A stretch of 31,798 bases of DNA from JAIRTY01 sp050257395. Lineage in GTDB: Bacteria; Actinomycetota; Actinomycetes; Streptosporangiales; Streptosporangiaceae. The notes beneath the pieces were generated by a model. That model was not told where the DNA came from, searched no databases, and was given only the letters and a program-made list of their open reading frames with translations. The stretch lies in NCBI GenBank assembly GCA_050257395.1, contig JBLMWU010000027.1:1-31798 (forward strand), written 5' to 3'. The position numbers were made by a program, and so were the translations under genes. Positions 1 to 7,273 of the stretch are shown here, one piece after another (positions within the stretch are counted from its first letter, which is position 1; each line of letters begins with the position of its first letter).

Positions 1-410
1 CCATCCCAGGGAATCCGCGCAGTTTCGGCGGGCAGGCCGGTAATGAGGCCAAACAGGTCCCACGGCATCTGCTCGGCGATGTCCGGCGGTATCCACCCGG
101 CGAGGCTGTCCTTCCAATCCGGGCCCGACAGCCGATCCCGGATAGTAGCCGCGCAGCGGGCCGTGCCGTAACGGGGCGCCACGCCGAACCTGGCGTGCCA
201 GAGCACGTGATCCCAATGAGGATGGGTCGAGAAGCCCGCCACAGCGGTCTGGCCCGCATCGGACAGGTCGTTCGCCAGGCAGGCCATCTCGGAGCCGTAT
301 ATCCCGGCATCGATGAGCAACACGCCAGCCCGGCCTTGCACGGCAACGGCGTTGCTCTGGCAGAACTCGCTCTCGTGGATCAGCACACCCTCCGCGACTT
401 GCCTTAGCAC
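1..410 (-). CDS. MBL-fold metallo-hydrolase (3' end outside window)
   Basis: The reverse strand reads from a GTG start (408-410) to the window edge, giving 136 residues without a stop. Residues 63-68 are HPHWDH, the zinc-binding HxHxDH motif of the metallo-beta-lactamase fold, preceded by a beta-strand and Asp turn (VLLIDAG, about 30-36) typical of the first MBL strands. The start has a strong ribosome site, GAAGGGGG, about 6 bases upstream. Family members are zinc hydrolases acting on lactones, thioesters or similar substrates; the substrate cannot be told here. The remaining metal ligands would lie beyond the edge. It is cytoplasmic as far as seen, with no signal peptide. It stands alone, divergent from the reductase gene at 600. 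Confidence 0.85.
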   Translation of the reverse strand, partial: MLRQVAEGVLIHESEFCQSNAVAVQGRAGVLLIDAGIYGSEMACLANDLSDAGQTAVAGFSTHPHWDHVLWHARFGVAPRYGTARCAATIRDRLSGPDWKDSLAGWIPPDIAEQMPWDLFGLITGLPAETARIPWD

Positions 411-599
411 GGTGCCCCCTTCCGCTTGTGGTTTTGCAGCCACTTGCCGAGACGGTAGTACCTGCAAGAGTTCATGGACGAGCTTCGCCACTCGCTGCTT
501 GGCGTGGTGGTCAACAGGCCCTCGGTGTGGCCTGACCGATGATTCTTGTGCGCCGTGCTGGTCTGTACGCCGAGTACAGGCTCACGGGAGGCTGACGCC

Positions 600-1163
600 A
601 TGCGGAAACTGACCTTCGGCATGAACATGAGCGTGGACGGCTACATCGCCGCGCCCGGCGACGACCTCGGCTGGAGCATGCCGAGCGACGAGCTGTTCCA
701 GTGGTGGTCCGACCGGGTGGACGCGACGGGCCTGGCGCTGTACGGGCGCAAGCTGTGGGAGACGATGAGCTCCCACTGGCCGACCGCCGACAAGCAGCCG
801 GGTGCCACACCGGCGGCGATCGAGTTCGCCGGCCGATGGCGGGACATGCCGAAGGTGGTGTTCTCCTCTACGACCAGCACGGTCGACTGGAACACCCGTC
901 TGGTCGCCGGCGACGCGGTCACCGAGATCACCAGGCTCAAGGCCGACGACGGCGGCCCCATGGACATCGGCGGTGCCACACTCGCCGCGGCGGCCATGCG
1001 GGCCGGGCTGATCGACGAGTACGCGATCGTCACCCATCCGGTCCTGGTGGGCGGCGGCACGCCGTTCTTCACGGCCCTGGACAACTGGGTGAACCTGAGC
1101 CTGGTAGAGACCCGGACGTTTCCCGACGGCGTGGTGCTGACCAGGTACGAGACCAGGCGCTGA
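600..1163 (+). CDS. Dihydrofolate reductase family protein (RibD C-terminal domain)
   Basis: This 187-aa protein is a single-domain member of the RibD-C/DHFR-like NADPH reductases. The N-terminus (TFGMNMSVDGYIA) and the nucleotide-binding segments GRKLWETM (about 50-57) and DIGGATLAAAAMRAGLIDEY are characteristic, followed by the usual HPVLVGGGTPFF strand near residue 148. Such proteins are abundant in actinomycetes; most have no proven substrate, and a role in folate or flavin synthesis should not be assumed. The ATG at 600 is chosen over an upstream in-frame ATG at 546 because GGGAGG sits 8 bases before it and the homologous domain starts exactly there. It is monocistronic. Confidence 0.9.
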   Translation: MRKLTFGMNMSVDGYIAAPGDDLGWSMPSDELFQWWSDRVDATGLALYGRKLWETMSSHWPTADKQPGATPAAIEFAGRWRDMPKVVFSSTTSTVDWNTRLVAGDAVTEITRLKADDGGPMDIGGATLAAAAMRAGLIDEYAIVTHPVLVGGGTPFFTALDNWVNLSLVETRTFPDGVVLTRYETRR

Positions 1164-1272
1164 GTGCCCGACGGCGGATCATCGCGGGCTTCGGGCCACC
1201 CAAGGATCTCGTGGCGCCGTGTTCCGAGGCGATCGTGACGTTCCCTGCCGGATCCTGTTCTTCAGACGATCC

Positions 1273-1297
1273 GTCCGGATAGGGATCCCCTACGGAC
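1273..1297. terminator. Imperfect 25-bp dyad, possible terminator
   Basis: GTCCG and CGGAC flank an inner TAGGG-ATC-CCCTA dyad about 110 bases after the reductase stop. It could terminate the reductase transcript or bind a regulator. There is no U-tract, so the assignment is tentative. Confidence 0.35.
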
Positions 1298-1334
1298 CCT
1301 GCCACGAATTCTGACGCACTCCAGGCTGGACTTA

Positions 1335-1350
1335 TAGAACGTTCGTTCGA
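1335..1350. promoter_or_regulatory. LexA-like box before the 1372 gene
   Basis: TAGAACGTTCGTTCGA fits the actinobacterial SOS box TCGAAC-N4-GTTCGA with one mismatch (TAGAAC for TCGAAC) and an intact GAAC-N4-GTTC core. It lies in the -35 to -20 region of the promoter inferred at 1360-1365, where bound LexA would block transcription. A TetR-type operator could look similar, so the identity of the repressor is inference. Confidence 0.5.
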
Positions 1351-1359
1351 CTGATCTGC

Positions 1360-1365
1360 TATTCT
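1360..1365 (+). promoter_or_regulatory. -10 element of a probable leaderless transcript
   Basis: TATTCT ends 6 bases before the ATG at 1372 and no ribosome site precedes the ATG. This is the arrangement of actinobacterial leaderless mRNAs, where transcription starts at the A of the start codon. Confidence 0.45.
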
Positions 1366-1371
1366 GCGACC

Positions 1372-2187
1372 ATGGCCGCATATCTGCCGCCTGGCTGGCC
1401 GGCCGGGGTGCATCCGCCGGGAAGCGAGGGGTTCGAGCGGACCGCGGTGGCCTGGCTGCTGGATGTGGTCCCGCCGGACTTCCGGCTGTACGGCGTTCTG
1501 CGGCGGCACCCGGTCGCGCTCGCCACCATGGCCAGGCACCACGTGGCGGCCTGCGTGGAAGGCGCGCGGGACGGCTACCGGACCGCGCGGACCGAGCTGG
1601 GCGGCGAGCTGCCCCCGCCCGGGGTCGAGGCGGTGCTGGCCGCCTACCGCAAGGAAGGCAAGCGGCTGGTCGCCACCGCCAGCGCCGTGGACCTCATCTT
1701 GCGGGCCCTCCGCGGTGAGGCACCGCACGGCGAGGGCCCGCGTGGCGCGGCCTCCGGCGCTGTGGCTCCCCGGGGTGAGCCACGGCGGGCCCGGGCCGCG
1801 CAAGGAGCGGATGCCGGCCCGGGAGCCGGAGGAGCCGCACAGGGAGCCGGAGCCGCGCAGGGAGAGACGCCACGGGCCCGGCCCGCGCAAGGAGGGACGT
1901 CGCGGGCCCGGCCCGCGCAGGCCGGCACGCCGCAGGCTGACGCGCCGCAGGCTGGCGCGCCGCAGGCCGGCGCGCCGCAGGCCGGCACGCCGCAGGCCGG
2001 TGCACCGCGGTCCGGGGCGGCGGCGCGGGGCAAGGCACCGAGTGCCGAGAAGGCAGCCCGTACCGGGAAAGCTCCCCGTGCCGGGAAGGCTCCGCGCGGC
2101 GAGAAAGCGCAGAGTGACGGGAAGGCACGGCCCGGCGGGAAAGCACCGCGCGGCGAGGCCGCCGTGAGCCGCCGCCAGCCGTCCTGA
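1372..2187 (+). CDS. Conserved actinobacterial protein of unknown function with Ala/Gln/Pro repeat tail
   Basis: A 271-aa protein in two parts. Residues 1-115 resemble a widespread but uncharacterised actinobacterial family: an LPPGWP start, then a helical region with RRHPVALATMARHHVAACVEGARDGYRTAR. From about residue 116 the protein is low-complexity, rich in Ala, Gly, Pro, Arg and Lys, with six tandem 5-residue units of the type QAG(T/A)P encoded by 15-bp repeats at 1918-2007, and then Lys-rich GKAPR-type repeats. Relatives I recall lack such a tail. No catalytic motif, signal peptide or membrane segment is visible. The ATG has a close -10 box and no Shine-Dalgarno sequence, so it is probably leaderless. 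The LexA-like box suggests damage control, which is inference. Confidence 0.75.
   Translation: MAAYLPPGWPAGVHPPGSEGFERTAVAWLLDVVPPDFRLYGVLRRHPVALATMARHHVAACVEGARDGYRTARTELGGELPPPGVEAVLAAYRKEGKRLVATASAVDLILRALRGEAPHGEGPRGAASGAVAPRGEPRRARAAQGADAGPGAGGAAQGAGAAQGETPRARPAQGGTSRARPAQAGTPQADAPQAGAPQAGAPQAGTPQAGAPRSGAAARGKAPSAEKAARTGKAPRAGKAPRGEKAQSDGKARPGGKAPRGEAAVSRRQPS
1918..2007 (+). repeat. Six tandem 15-bp repeats inside a coding region
   Basis: Consensus CAGGCCGGCGCGCCG, starting at a codon boundary and encoding QAGAP-type pentapeptides. Units differ by one or two bases. This is a likely site of length variation between strains. Confidence 0.9.
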
Positions 2188-2190
2188 CCG

Positions 2191-2214
2191 GCGCCGGGAA
2201 CCGTCACCCGGCGC
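2191..2214. terminator. Bidirectional hairpin between convergent genes
   Basis: GCGCCGGG and CCCGGCGC form an 8-bp stem with an 8-base loop, just after the stop at 2187 and before the convergent stop at 2255. It is followed by two direct copies of GCGCGGGCCGGGCA. No U-tract, as usual at this GC content. Confidence 0.5.
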
Positions 2215-2254
2215 GGGCCGGGCAGCGCGGGCCGGGCAGCGCGGCCGCGGACCG

Positions 2255-3700
2255 CTACCCGGCGCGGCCGGGCAGCGGGACGCTGGTCAGTGCCAGCCCA
2301 AGCCGGGCAGCCAGGTCGGCAACGAGCGCCGCGGCGTCCCGCGGCAGCCGTTCGCCCTGCGCGCACCCGGCCGCGAGCACACCCACGGTCCCGCCCGGTC
2401 CCGCGAACGGGAAGCACCAGGCCGCATCGGCTGCCAGCGCCGCCGCGCCGTCCGGGCAGCCCGCGTCACCGGCGTCCCCCGTCATGCCCGCGAGCGACCA
2501 GTGCCACGCCGCGCGCGACCCGGACCGCGGCAGCCGCTGGCCGGGCACGGTGGCGCCCTCGCACAGCCGGTCCAGCACCCAGGTGAGCGCCGGCGCCCGG
2601 GCCTCATCCAGATGCCGGGCGTAGGCGGTGCGCAGCCCCTGGCCCGTCCCGGGCAGCAGCACCGCGCACCAGCTTGCCAGCCGGGGCACCACGGCTTCCC
2701 CGATCATGGCCATGACCTTGTCCTGCCCGAGGTCACCGGCGAGCAGGTCGCGGGCGATCGCCAGGGCGCTGATCCGGTCCCGCCGGATCCGGTCCAGGTC
2801 GCTGAGCCGGGCACGTTCCAGGGCGGGGCCGGTCCGGTCGGCGAGCTCCTGCAGCCGGGCGGCCTCGCCGTCCCGGAAGCTCTGCGGCTGCGCCTTGGTG
2901 GCGGCCAGCAGCCCGGTCACCCGGCCGTCCACCACGAACGGGACGGTGATCACCGACGGCGACGGGCCCGCCGGGACGGTTCCGGCGGCCGCGCGCAGCC
3001 GCAGCTCGCCGTCCTCGTCGGCCAGCAGCGCGCAGGCGGCGTCCGCGCCGACAGCGGTGCGCGCCGATTCGACCGTGGCCTGCAGCAGCTCCTGGTAGCC
3101 GGGCCCGCCGGGCGGCCGGCTGCCCAGCGCGCCCAGGGCCGCCCCGGCCGGCTGGGCGGCGGGCGGGCTCCCGGGCGAGGCCAGCGCCTGCCGGATGGCC
3201 GCGGTCAGCGCGGCGGGCCCGGACGGGCTCCCGTCCGCCTGGCCGTCGTCCAGTCCTTCGGCCAGGGCCGCGCCCGGCCCGCCGAGCCCGATCCGGAACC
3301 ACACCGCCTTGGCGGTCCGGCCGTAGGTGACCCCCCAGGCCGACGCGAGCGCGGACGGCAGCAGGAGGCCGCGCCCGCTGGTCCGCTCGGTCGGGCCCCG
3401 GTCGGTCTCCGGCGGCTCGGGCACCAGGCTGGCGGGCTGGCTGTCGCGGACCACGACCTCCACGTTGTCGTCCGCGAGCCTGCACGTCACCTGCACCTGG
3501 GTGCCCGCGTGCACGACGGCGTTGGTCACCAGCTCACTGGTCAGCAGGACGGCATCGTCCACCAGCCCGTGACCGTCGGCGTCACCGCCGGTCACGACCC
3601 AGGACTGAAGCGTGTCGCGCACGAAGCGGCGCGCGGCAGCCGCAGCCATCGGCTCAGGCTGGTACGCGGCCGTCGCGACGAGCTTGTCCGGTCCCTCCAC
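2255..3700 (-). CDS. RsbW-like ATPase with two GAF domains, no phosphatase domain
   Basis: About 481 aa. The first ~140 residues form a HATPase_c_2 (anti-sigma kinase) domain with an N box (LTSELVTNAVVHAG), DSQPA and the glycine-rich SGRGLLLPSALA segment. A GAF domain follows (about 205-300, from YQELLQATVESARTAVGA), and a second degenerate GAF (about 325-480) fills the C-terminus. Actinobacterial proteins of this kind usually add a PP2C/SpoIIE phosphatase; none is present here. It may act as a sensory protein kinase on an anti-sigma antagonist, or as a ligand-responsive switch. The GTG at 3700 is preferred because AAGAGG lies 4 bases upstream; an in-frame GTG at 3766 is possible but adds sequence that looks non-coding and contains the candidate promoter. 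Confidence 0.8.
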   Translation of the reverse strand: MEGPDKLVATAAYQPEPMAAAAARRFVRDTLQSWVVTGGDADGHGLVDDAVLLTSELVTNAVVHAGTQVQVTCRLADDNVEVVVRDSQPASLVPEPPETDRGPTERTSGRGLLLPSALASAWGVTYGRTAKAVWFRIGLGGPGAALAEGLDDGQADGSPSGPAALTAAIRQALASPGSPPAAQPAGAALGALGSRPPGGPGYQELLQATVESARTAVGADAACALLADEDGELRLRAAAGTVPAGPSPSVITVPFVVDGRVTGLLAATKAQPQSFRDGEAARLQELADRTGPALERARLSDLDRIRRDRISALAIARDLLAGDLGQDKVMAMIGEAVVPRLASWCAVLLPGTGQGLRTAYARHLDEARAPALTWVLDRLCEGATVPGQRLPRSGSRAAWHWSLAGMTGDAGDAGCPDGAAALAADAAWCFPFAGPGGTVGVLAAGCAQGERLPRDAAALVADLAARLGLALTSVPLPGRAG

Positions 3701-3739
3701 GTGGCCTCTTGGGTCTATCGCCGGGCCGCCCGCGGCGTG

Positions 3740-3745
3740 GCTATA
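3740..3745 (-). promoter_or_regulatory. Candidate extended -10 for the HATPase-GAF gene
   Basis: On the minus strand TGGTATAGC gives a TATAGC hexamer with a TGG extension, about 40 bases before the GTG at 3700. No clear -35 is seen. If used, it rules out translation from the upstream GTG at 3766. Confidence 0.3.
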
Positions 3746-3838
3746 CCAGATTTCGCGGGCAGGCACTAAAGGACTCGCCGCCTGGGGCCCAGGCGGACCA
3801 TCCCATCGTGACAGACGCGGGAACGGTTTCCAGCCGGA

Positions 3839-4510
3839 TCACACAGGATGGTCGCGTGTCGCGACCGGCCGTGACCACCCGTTACCCTCCGTATACTCTC
3901 GGACAACCTTTGCGGGCACCCCGGCGACCACGCAGTGGTCAGGCACCACGCCCCGGACGACCGAGCCGCCCGCTACCACCACGTTGCGCCCGATCTGGGC
4001 GCCTGGCAGCACGATCGTCCCGGCGCCGAGCCAGCTCCCGGCGCCGATGAACACCGCGTTGTTGACCGGCCACTGCCGCCCGATCGGCAGATCCGGGTCG
4101 TCATAGGCGTGGTTCTGGTCGGTGATGTAGACGTAGGGCCCGGTGTAGACGTCGTCGCCGATCACGATGGACTGGTGGGCGACGATGTGGCTGCCCCGGC
4201 CGATGACGCACCGGTCGCCCACCTGCAGCACCGGCGCGAAGAGCTCGAGGTCCTGCTCCGGCACCATGCCCGCGCAGAGCGTGACGTGGTCGGCGATCAT
4301 GGTGTCGCGGCCGATCTCCATCCACCGTTCGCCGTAGACGGTGCCGGGCGGGAACGCCATCATCGACCCGCTGCCGAAGGCGCGGAACGCCTGCCCGGCG
4401 GGCGTGTCAGCGGTGATGACGCCGGCCTGCTGGGCCCGCCGCCAGGCCCGGTGCACCAGCCGCCAGGCCAGCGCGCGGCGTCGCCTGGCGAGCGCATCCA
4501 TGGGGGACAT
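3839..4510 (-). CDS. Left-handed beta-helix acyltransferase (hexapeptide repeat, CysE/LacA/LpxA type)
   Basis: A 223-aa acyltransferase with a short basic helical N-terminus and then hexapeptide repeats from about residue 66 (IGRDTMIADHVTLCAG, VGDRCVIGRGSHIVAHQSIVIGDD, IGAGSWLGAGTIVLPGAQIGRNVVVAGGSVV). The DQNHAYDDPD segment near residue 131 carries the His and adjoining loop that act in acetyl transfer in maltose/galactoside acetyltransferases. The C-terminus GVPAKVVREY is the family's usual end. The likely reaction is acetyl-CoA-dependent O-acetylation of a sugar or glycan; the acceptor is unknown. The ATG at 4510 has a poor ribosome site; a second ATG in frame three codons later is equally possible. 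Confidence 0.85.
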   Translation of the reverse strand: MSPMDALARRRRALAWRLVHRAWRRAQQAGVITADTPAGQAFRAFGSGSMMAFPPGTVYGERWMEIGRDTMIADHVTLCAGMVPEQDLELFAPVLQVGDRCVIGRGSHIVAHQSIVIGDDVYTGPYVYITDQNHAYDDPDLPIGRQWPVNNAVFIGAGSWLGAGTIVLPGAQIGRNVVVAGGSVVRGVVPDHCVVAGVPAKVVREYTEGNGWSRPVATRDHPV

Positions 4511-4571
4511 GACCGATCAGGTTACCGGAGCGTAGGGGCTGCCCAGCAGTATCTGCCCGGCCGCGGGCGGG

Positions 4572-5702
4572 CTATCCGGCCGGGGCGGCGGACACCACGG
4601 GCAGCTGGCGTCCCGGGCCCGCCCGGCCGGCCGCCGCCAGCTGGCCGCAGGCCCCGTCGATCTGGCTGCCCCTGGTGTCACGGATGGTCACCGGCACCCC
4701 TCTGGCCTCCAGCCGGGCCACGAACTCGCGGGTGGCCGCGGGAGTGGAGGCCGTCCAGCGCGAGCCGGGGGTCGGGTTGAGCGGGATCAGGTTCACGTGC
4801 GCCAGCCGGCCCGCCAGCAGCCCGGCCAGCGCGTCGGCCCGCCAGGCCTGGTCGTTGACGTCGCGGATCAGGGCGTACTCGATGGACACCCGGCGGCCGG
4901 TGACCGCCGCGTAGTCCCAGGCGGCGGCCAGCACCTCCGCCACCTGCCAGCGCCTGTTCACCGGCACCAGCTCGTCGCGCAGCCCGTCGTCCGGCGCGTG
5001 CAGCGACACCGCCAGGGTCACCGACAGCCCCTCGGCGGTGAGCTTGCGCATGGCCGGGACCAGGCCGACGGTGGAGACCGTGACCGACCGCTGGGAGATC
5101 CCCAGCCCGCCGGGCACCGGGTCGGTCAGCCGCCGCACCGCCGCCACCACCCGCTGGTAGTTGGCGAGCGGCTCGCCCATGCCCATGAACACGATGTTGG
5201 AGACCCGCCCCGGGCCGCCCGCGATCTCGCCACGGGCCAGCGCCCGCGCCCCCGCGACCACCTGGGCCACGATCTCGGCGGTGGACAGGCTCCTGGTGAG
5301 GCCCGCCTGGCCGGTGGCGCAGAACGGGCAGGCCATCCCGCAGCCGGACTGCGAGGACACGCACATCGTCACCCGGCCCGGGTAGCGCATCAGCACCGAT
5401 TCCACGAACGCGCCGTCAGCCGCCCGCCAGAGGGTCTTGCGGGTCATGCCCTGGTCACAGGACAGCTCCCGCTCCGCCGTGAGCAGCCGGGGCAGCAGCG
5501 CGGCGGCCAGCGGGCCGCGCACGGCCGCGGGCAGGTCGGTCATGGCGGCGGGATCATCTGTCAGCCGCCCGAAGTAGTGGCGCGACAGCTGGTCCGCCCG
5601 GAACGGCGGCTCGCCCAGCGCGGCGACCGCGGCCCGCCTGGCCGCCGGGTCGAGGTCGGCCAGATGCCGCGGCGGGCGCCGGGACGAACCTGTCGCGGGC
5701 AC
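4572..5702 (-). CDS. rlmN: 23S rRNA (A2503-C2)/tRNA (A37-C2) methyltransferase RlmN
   Basis: A 376-aa radical-SAM enzyme that methylates C2 of A2503 in 23S rRNA and A37 in some tRNAs. The iron-sulfur cluster motif is CGMACPFC (Cys121, Cys125, Cys128), followed by FMGMGEPLANY and the SLHAPDD and LIPLNPTPGS segments of the family. Cys352 in the GACGQL end matches the resolving/methyl-carrying cysteine. Length agrees with streptomycete RlmN. The frame stays open far upstream, but that part overlaps a divergent gene; the GTG at 5702 is chosen for its GGAG 4 bases upstream and for the PPRHLADL start seen in relatives. In many actinomycetes rlmN lies just after cdsA; here a plus-strand gene separates them. 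Confidence 0.95.
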   Translation of the reverse strand: MPATGSSRRPPRHLADLDPAARRAAVAALGEPPFRADQLSRHYFGRLTDDPAAMTDLPAAVRGPLAAALLPRLLTAERELSCDQGMTRKTLWRAADGAFVESVLMRYPGRVTMCVSSQSGCGMACPFCATGQAGLTRSLSTAEIVAQVVAGARALARGEIAGGPGRVSNIVFMGMGEPLANYQRVVAAVRRLTDPVPGGLGISQRSVTVSTVGLVPAMRKLTAEGLSVTLAVSLHAPDDGLRDELVPVNRRWQVAEVLAAAWDYAAVTGRRVSIEYALIRDVNDQAWRADALAGLLAGRLAHVNLIPLNPTPGSRWTASTPAATREFVARLEARGVPVTIRDTRGSQIDGACGQLAAAGRAGPGRQLPVVSAAPAG

Positions 5703-5801
5703 GGTGCTCCATCCGGTGGGTGCTGGGGTACCCGTCAAGAATATCCGCCGCCAGCGGCGCCAATATCTGCCCGCAGGCCGCGGGACCAGCGGCCGTGTCA
5801 G

Positions 5802-5807
5802 TACATT
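5802..5807 (+). promoter_or_regulatory. Candidate -10 for the SUFU-domain gene
   Basis: TACATT ends 6 bases before the GTG at 5814, and no ribosome site precedes that codon, so a leaderless mRNA is plausible. No good -35 is seen. The region also holds the divergent rlmN start. Confidence 0.35.
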
Positions 5808-5813
5808 TCCTCC

Positions 5814-6938
5814 GTGAGCACGTTGCGCAGGGGCGCGAGGAATACCCGGACGGGGGGCCGCCCGGGCCAGCCGGGCACTCTCCTGGAGAGCGACAGCCCG
5901 TACGCCAGCCGCCGGGTGGCCGTCGAGTTCGACGGCTCGGTCACCGCCGCCTACCTCTACGAGGGCGCGCAGGTGCTCGCCGCCACCTGGATCGCCAACC
6001 ACCTGCAGGCGCCGCACAGCATCGACCTGGGCCGCCTGGATGCCGGGCAGGCGCCGCCCATGCCCGCCGGCCACACCAAGCACCCGGCCGGCACCCCGCC
6101 GCTCGACGGCCGCAGCCTGCGCGCGCTGTGGTTCGAGGAAGGCGACGGGGTGGCCATCGTGGACGGCGGCCAGCTGCTGGCCGTCATCCCGGGCTGGTGC
6201 GACATGTCCCGCGGCATGCCCGGTTACAGCCGGGACATCCTCGGCCAGACCCCGTTCGGCTGGTCGCTGGACGACGCGATGGAAGGGCTCGGGCCGCGGG
6301 CCGACCGGGCAGCCGCGTTCTGGCGCTGGCGGGCCCGCGAGGACGCCTGGCCGGGGTTCCAGCAGGCGCTGCTCGGCCATCTGCTGGGCCGGCTGGGGCC
6401 GGGCGCCCGGTACTGGGACATCAGCGGCGGCAAGCAGCCGCTCGGCGGGGTGTCCGAGCGGCCCCCGACCCGGCAGCGCCCGTTCACCGTGCTGTCCACG
6501 GTCGGCATGAGCTGCCAGCGGATGCCGGTGGTCGAGCAGGTGGTCGCCGACGCCGGCGGCAGCGCGCGGATCGAGCTGGCCCTCGCCACCACCATGGAGA
6601 GCCCGGACGCGGCCCGGATCTTCCTGTGGCTGGCCCAGTACCCGTGGCGGGCGGCCACCTGGTTCGGGGCCGGTCACACGATCCGCTGGTACCACGAGCC
6701 GGCCACCTTCCCGCTCGGCCGCGGCAACGAGGCCGTGCTGCTGCTCGACGACCCGGCCAAGCTGCTCGGCCCGGATGTGCCGGACCTCTCGGGCTTCAGC
6801 TTCGGCGGTGACAGCGTCCGCTGGCTGTGGATCGTGCCCATCAGCGAGCGGGAACGGCAGCTTGCCAAGGAACGGGGCGCGGGCAGCCTGGTCACCCAGC
6901 TCGCGGCGCAGCGGCGCAGCTGGGTTCTGGGGCAATGA
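5814..6938 (+). CDS. Suppressor of fused (SUFU) domain protein
   Basis: About 374 aa. The C-terminal half (from about residue 215, PFTVLSTVGMSCQRMP, ARIELALATT, LAQYPWRAATWFGAGHTI, FGGDSVRWLWIVPISERE) matches the SUFU domain, known from animal Hedgehog signalling and from bacterial proteins of unclear role, some linked to toxin-immunity loci. The N-terminal half (SPYASRRVAVEFDGSVTAAYLYEG, VIPGWCDMSRGMPGYSRD) is shared by actinobacterial relatives. No signal peptide or membrane segment. No toxin or secretion gene is adjacent, so an immunity role is not supported here. The GTG start at 5814 is an inference from the -10 box and the upstream in-frame sequence losing protein-like character. Confidence 0.8.
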   Translation: MSTLRRGARNTRTGGRPGQPGTLLESDSPYASRRVAVEFDGSVTAAYLYEGAQVLAATWIANHLQAPHSIDLGRLDAGQAPPMPAGHTKHPAGTPPLDGRSLRALWFEEGDGVAIVDGGQLLAVIPGWCDMSRGMPGYSRDILGQTPFGWSLDDAMEGLGPRADRAAAFWRWRAREDAWPGFQQALLGHLLGRLGPGARYWDISGGKQPLGGVSERPPTRQRPFTVLSTVGMSCQRMPVVEQVVADAGGSARIELALATTMESPDAARIFLWLAQYPWRAATWFGAGHTIRWYHEPATFPLGRGNEAVLLLDDPAKLLGPDVPDLSGFSFGGDSVRWLWIVPISERERQLAKERGAGSLVTQLAAQRRSWVLGQ

Positions 6939-6939
6939 C

Positions 6940-6979
6940 AATGGCCGGTCCCGGGCCGCGCAGGCTGGGGCCGGCCATT
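6940..6979 (+). terminator. Hairpin after the SUFU gene
   Basis: AATGGCCGG and CCGGCCATT, a 9-bp perfect stem with a 22-base GC-rich loop, begin 2 bases after the stop codon. Confidence 0.6.
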
Positions 6980-7273
6980 CCGGGGCAGTGCGTCAACGGA
7001 TATGCGCGGATCCGGGTGGACATGGCCCCGGGCCGGCCTGGCCTTTTCCGGTCAGGGTCCGCCGCGGTTCCTCGTTCATCTGCATAGATACGGAACGAAG
7101 TGCCCGCGGGACCGGCCTGGCAGACCGCCGCCGGCGTCTCAGCTGCCTGCCTCCCTCGCGGGCGCTTCGCTGGCTTCGGGAGGCGGGTCCTCGGCGCCGG
7201 GACACCGCTGACGCGGCGTTCGGCCCGGCGCCTGCGGCGGCTGGGCCGGACTCCCACCGCCGACGGGAATGTC
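6980..7273. other. Convergent intergenic region without a gene
   Basis: About 300 bases between the ends of the SUFU gene and cdsA. No frame here has a ribosome site or protein-like composition. It holds a GCCTCCC/GGGAGGC inverted repeat (7149-7155 and 7178-7184, 22-base loop) that may end the cdsA transcript. Confidence 0.5.

Noticed and set aside
4797..5813. Long open frame on the plus strand running across rlmN into the SUFU gene
   Set aside because: It is antisense to rlmN, whose motifs are intact, and its composition (Arg, Gly, Pro, His) is that of a high-GC shadow. Only the part after 5814 looks like protein.
5703..6941. Upstream extension of the rlmN frame to 6941
   Set aside because: It overlaps the SUFU gene in antisense, adds a non-conserved stretch before the normal RlmN start, and a good ribosome site supports the GTG at 5702.
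6892..7257. 121-residue minus frame in the convergent gap after cdsA
   Set aside because: Arg/Pro-rich, no ribosome site, overlaps the SUFU end and terminator hairpin.
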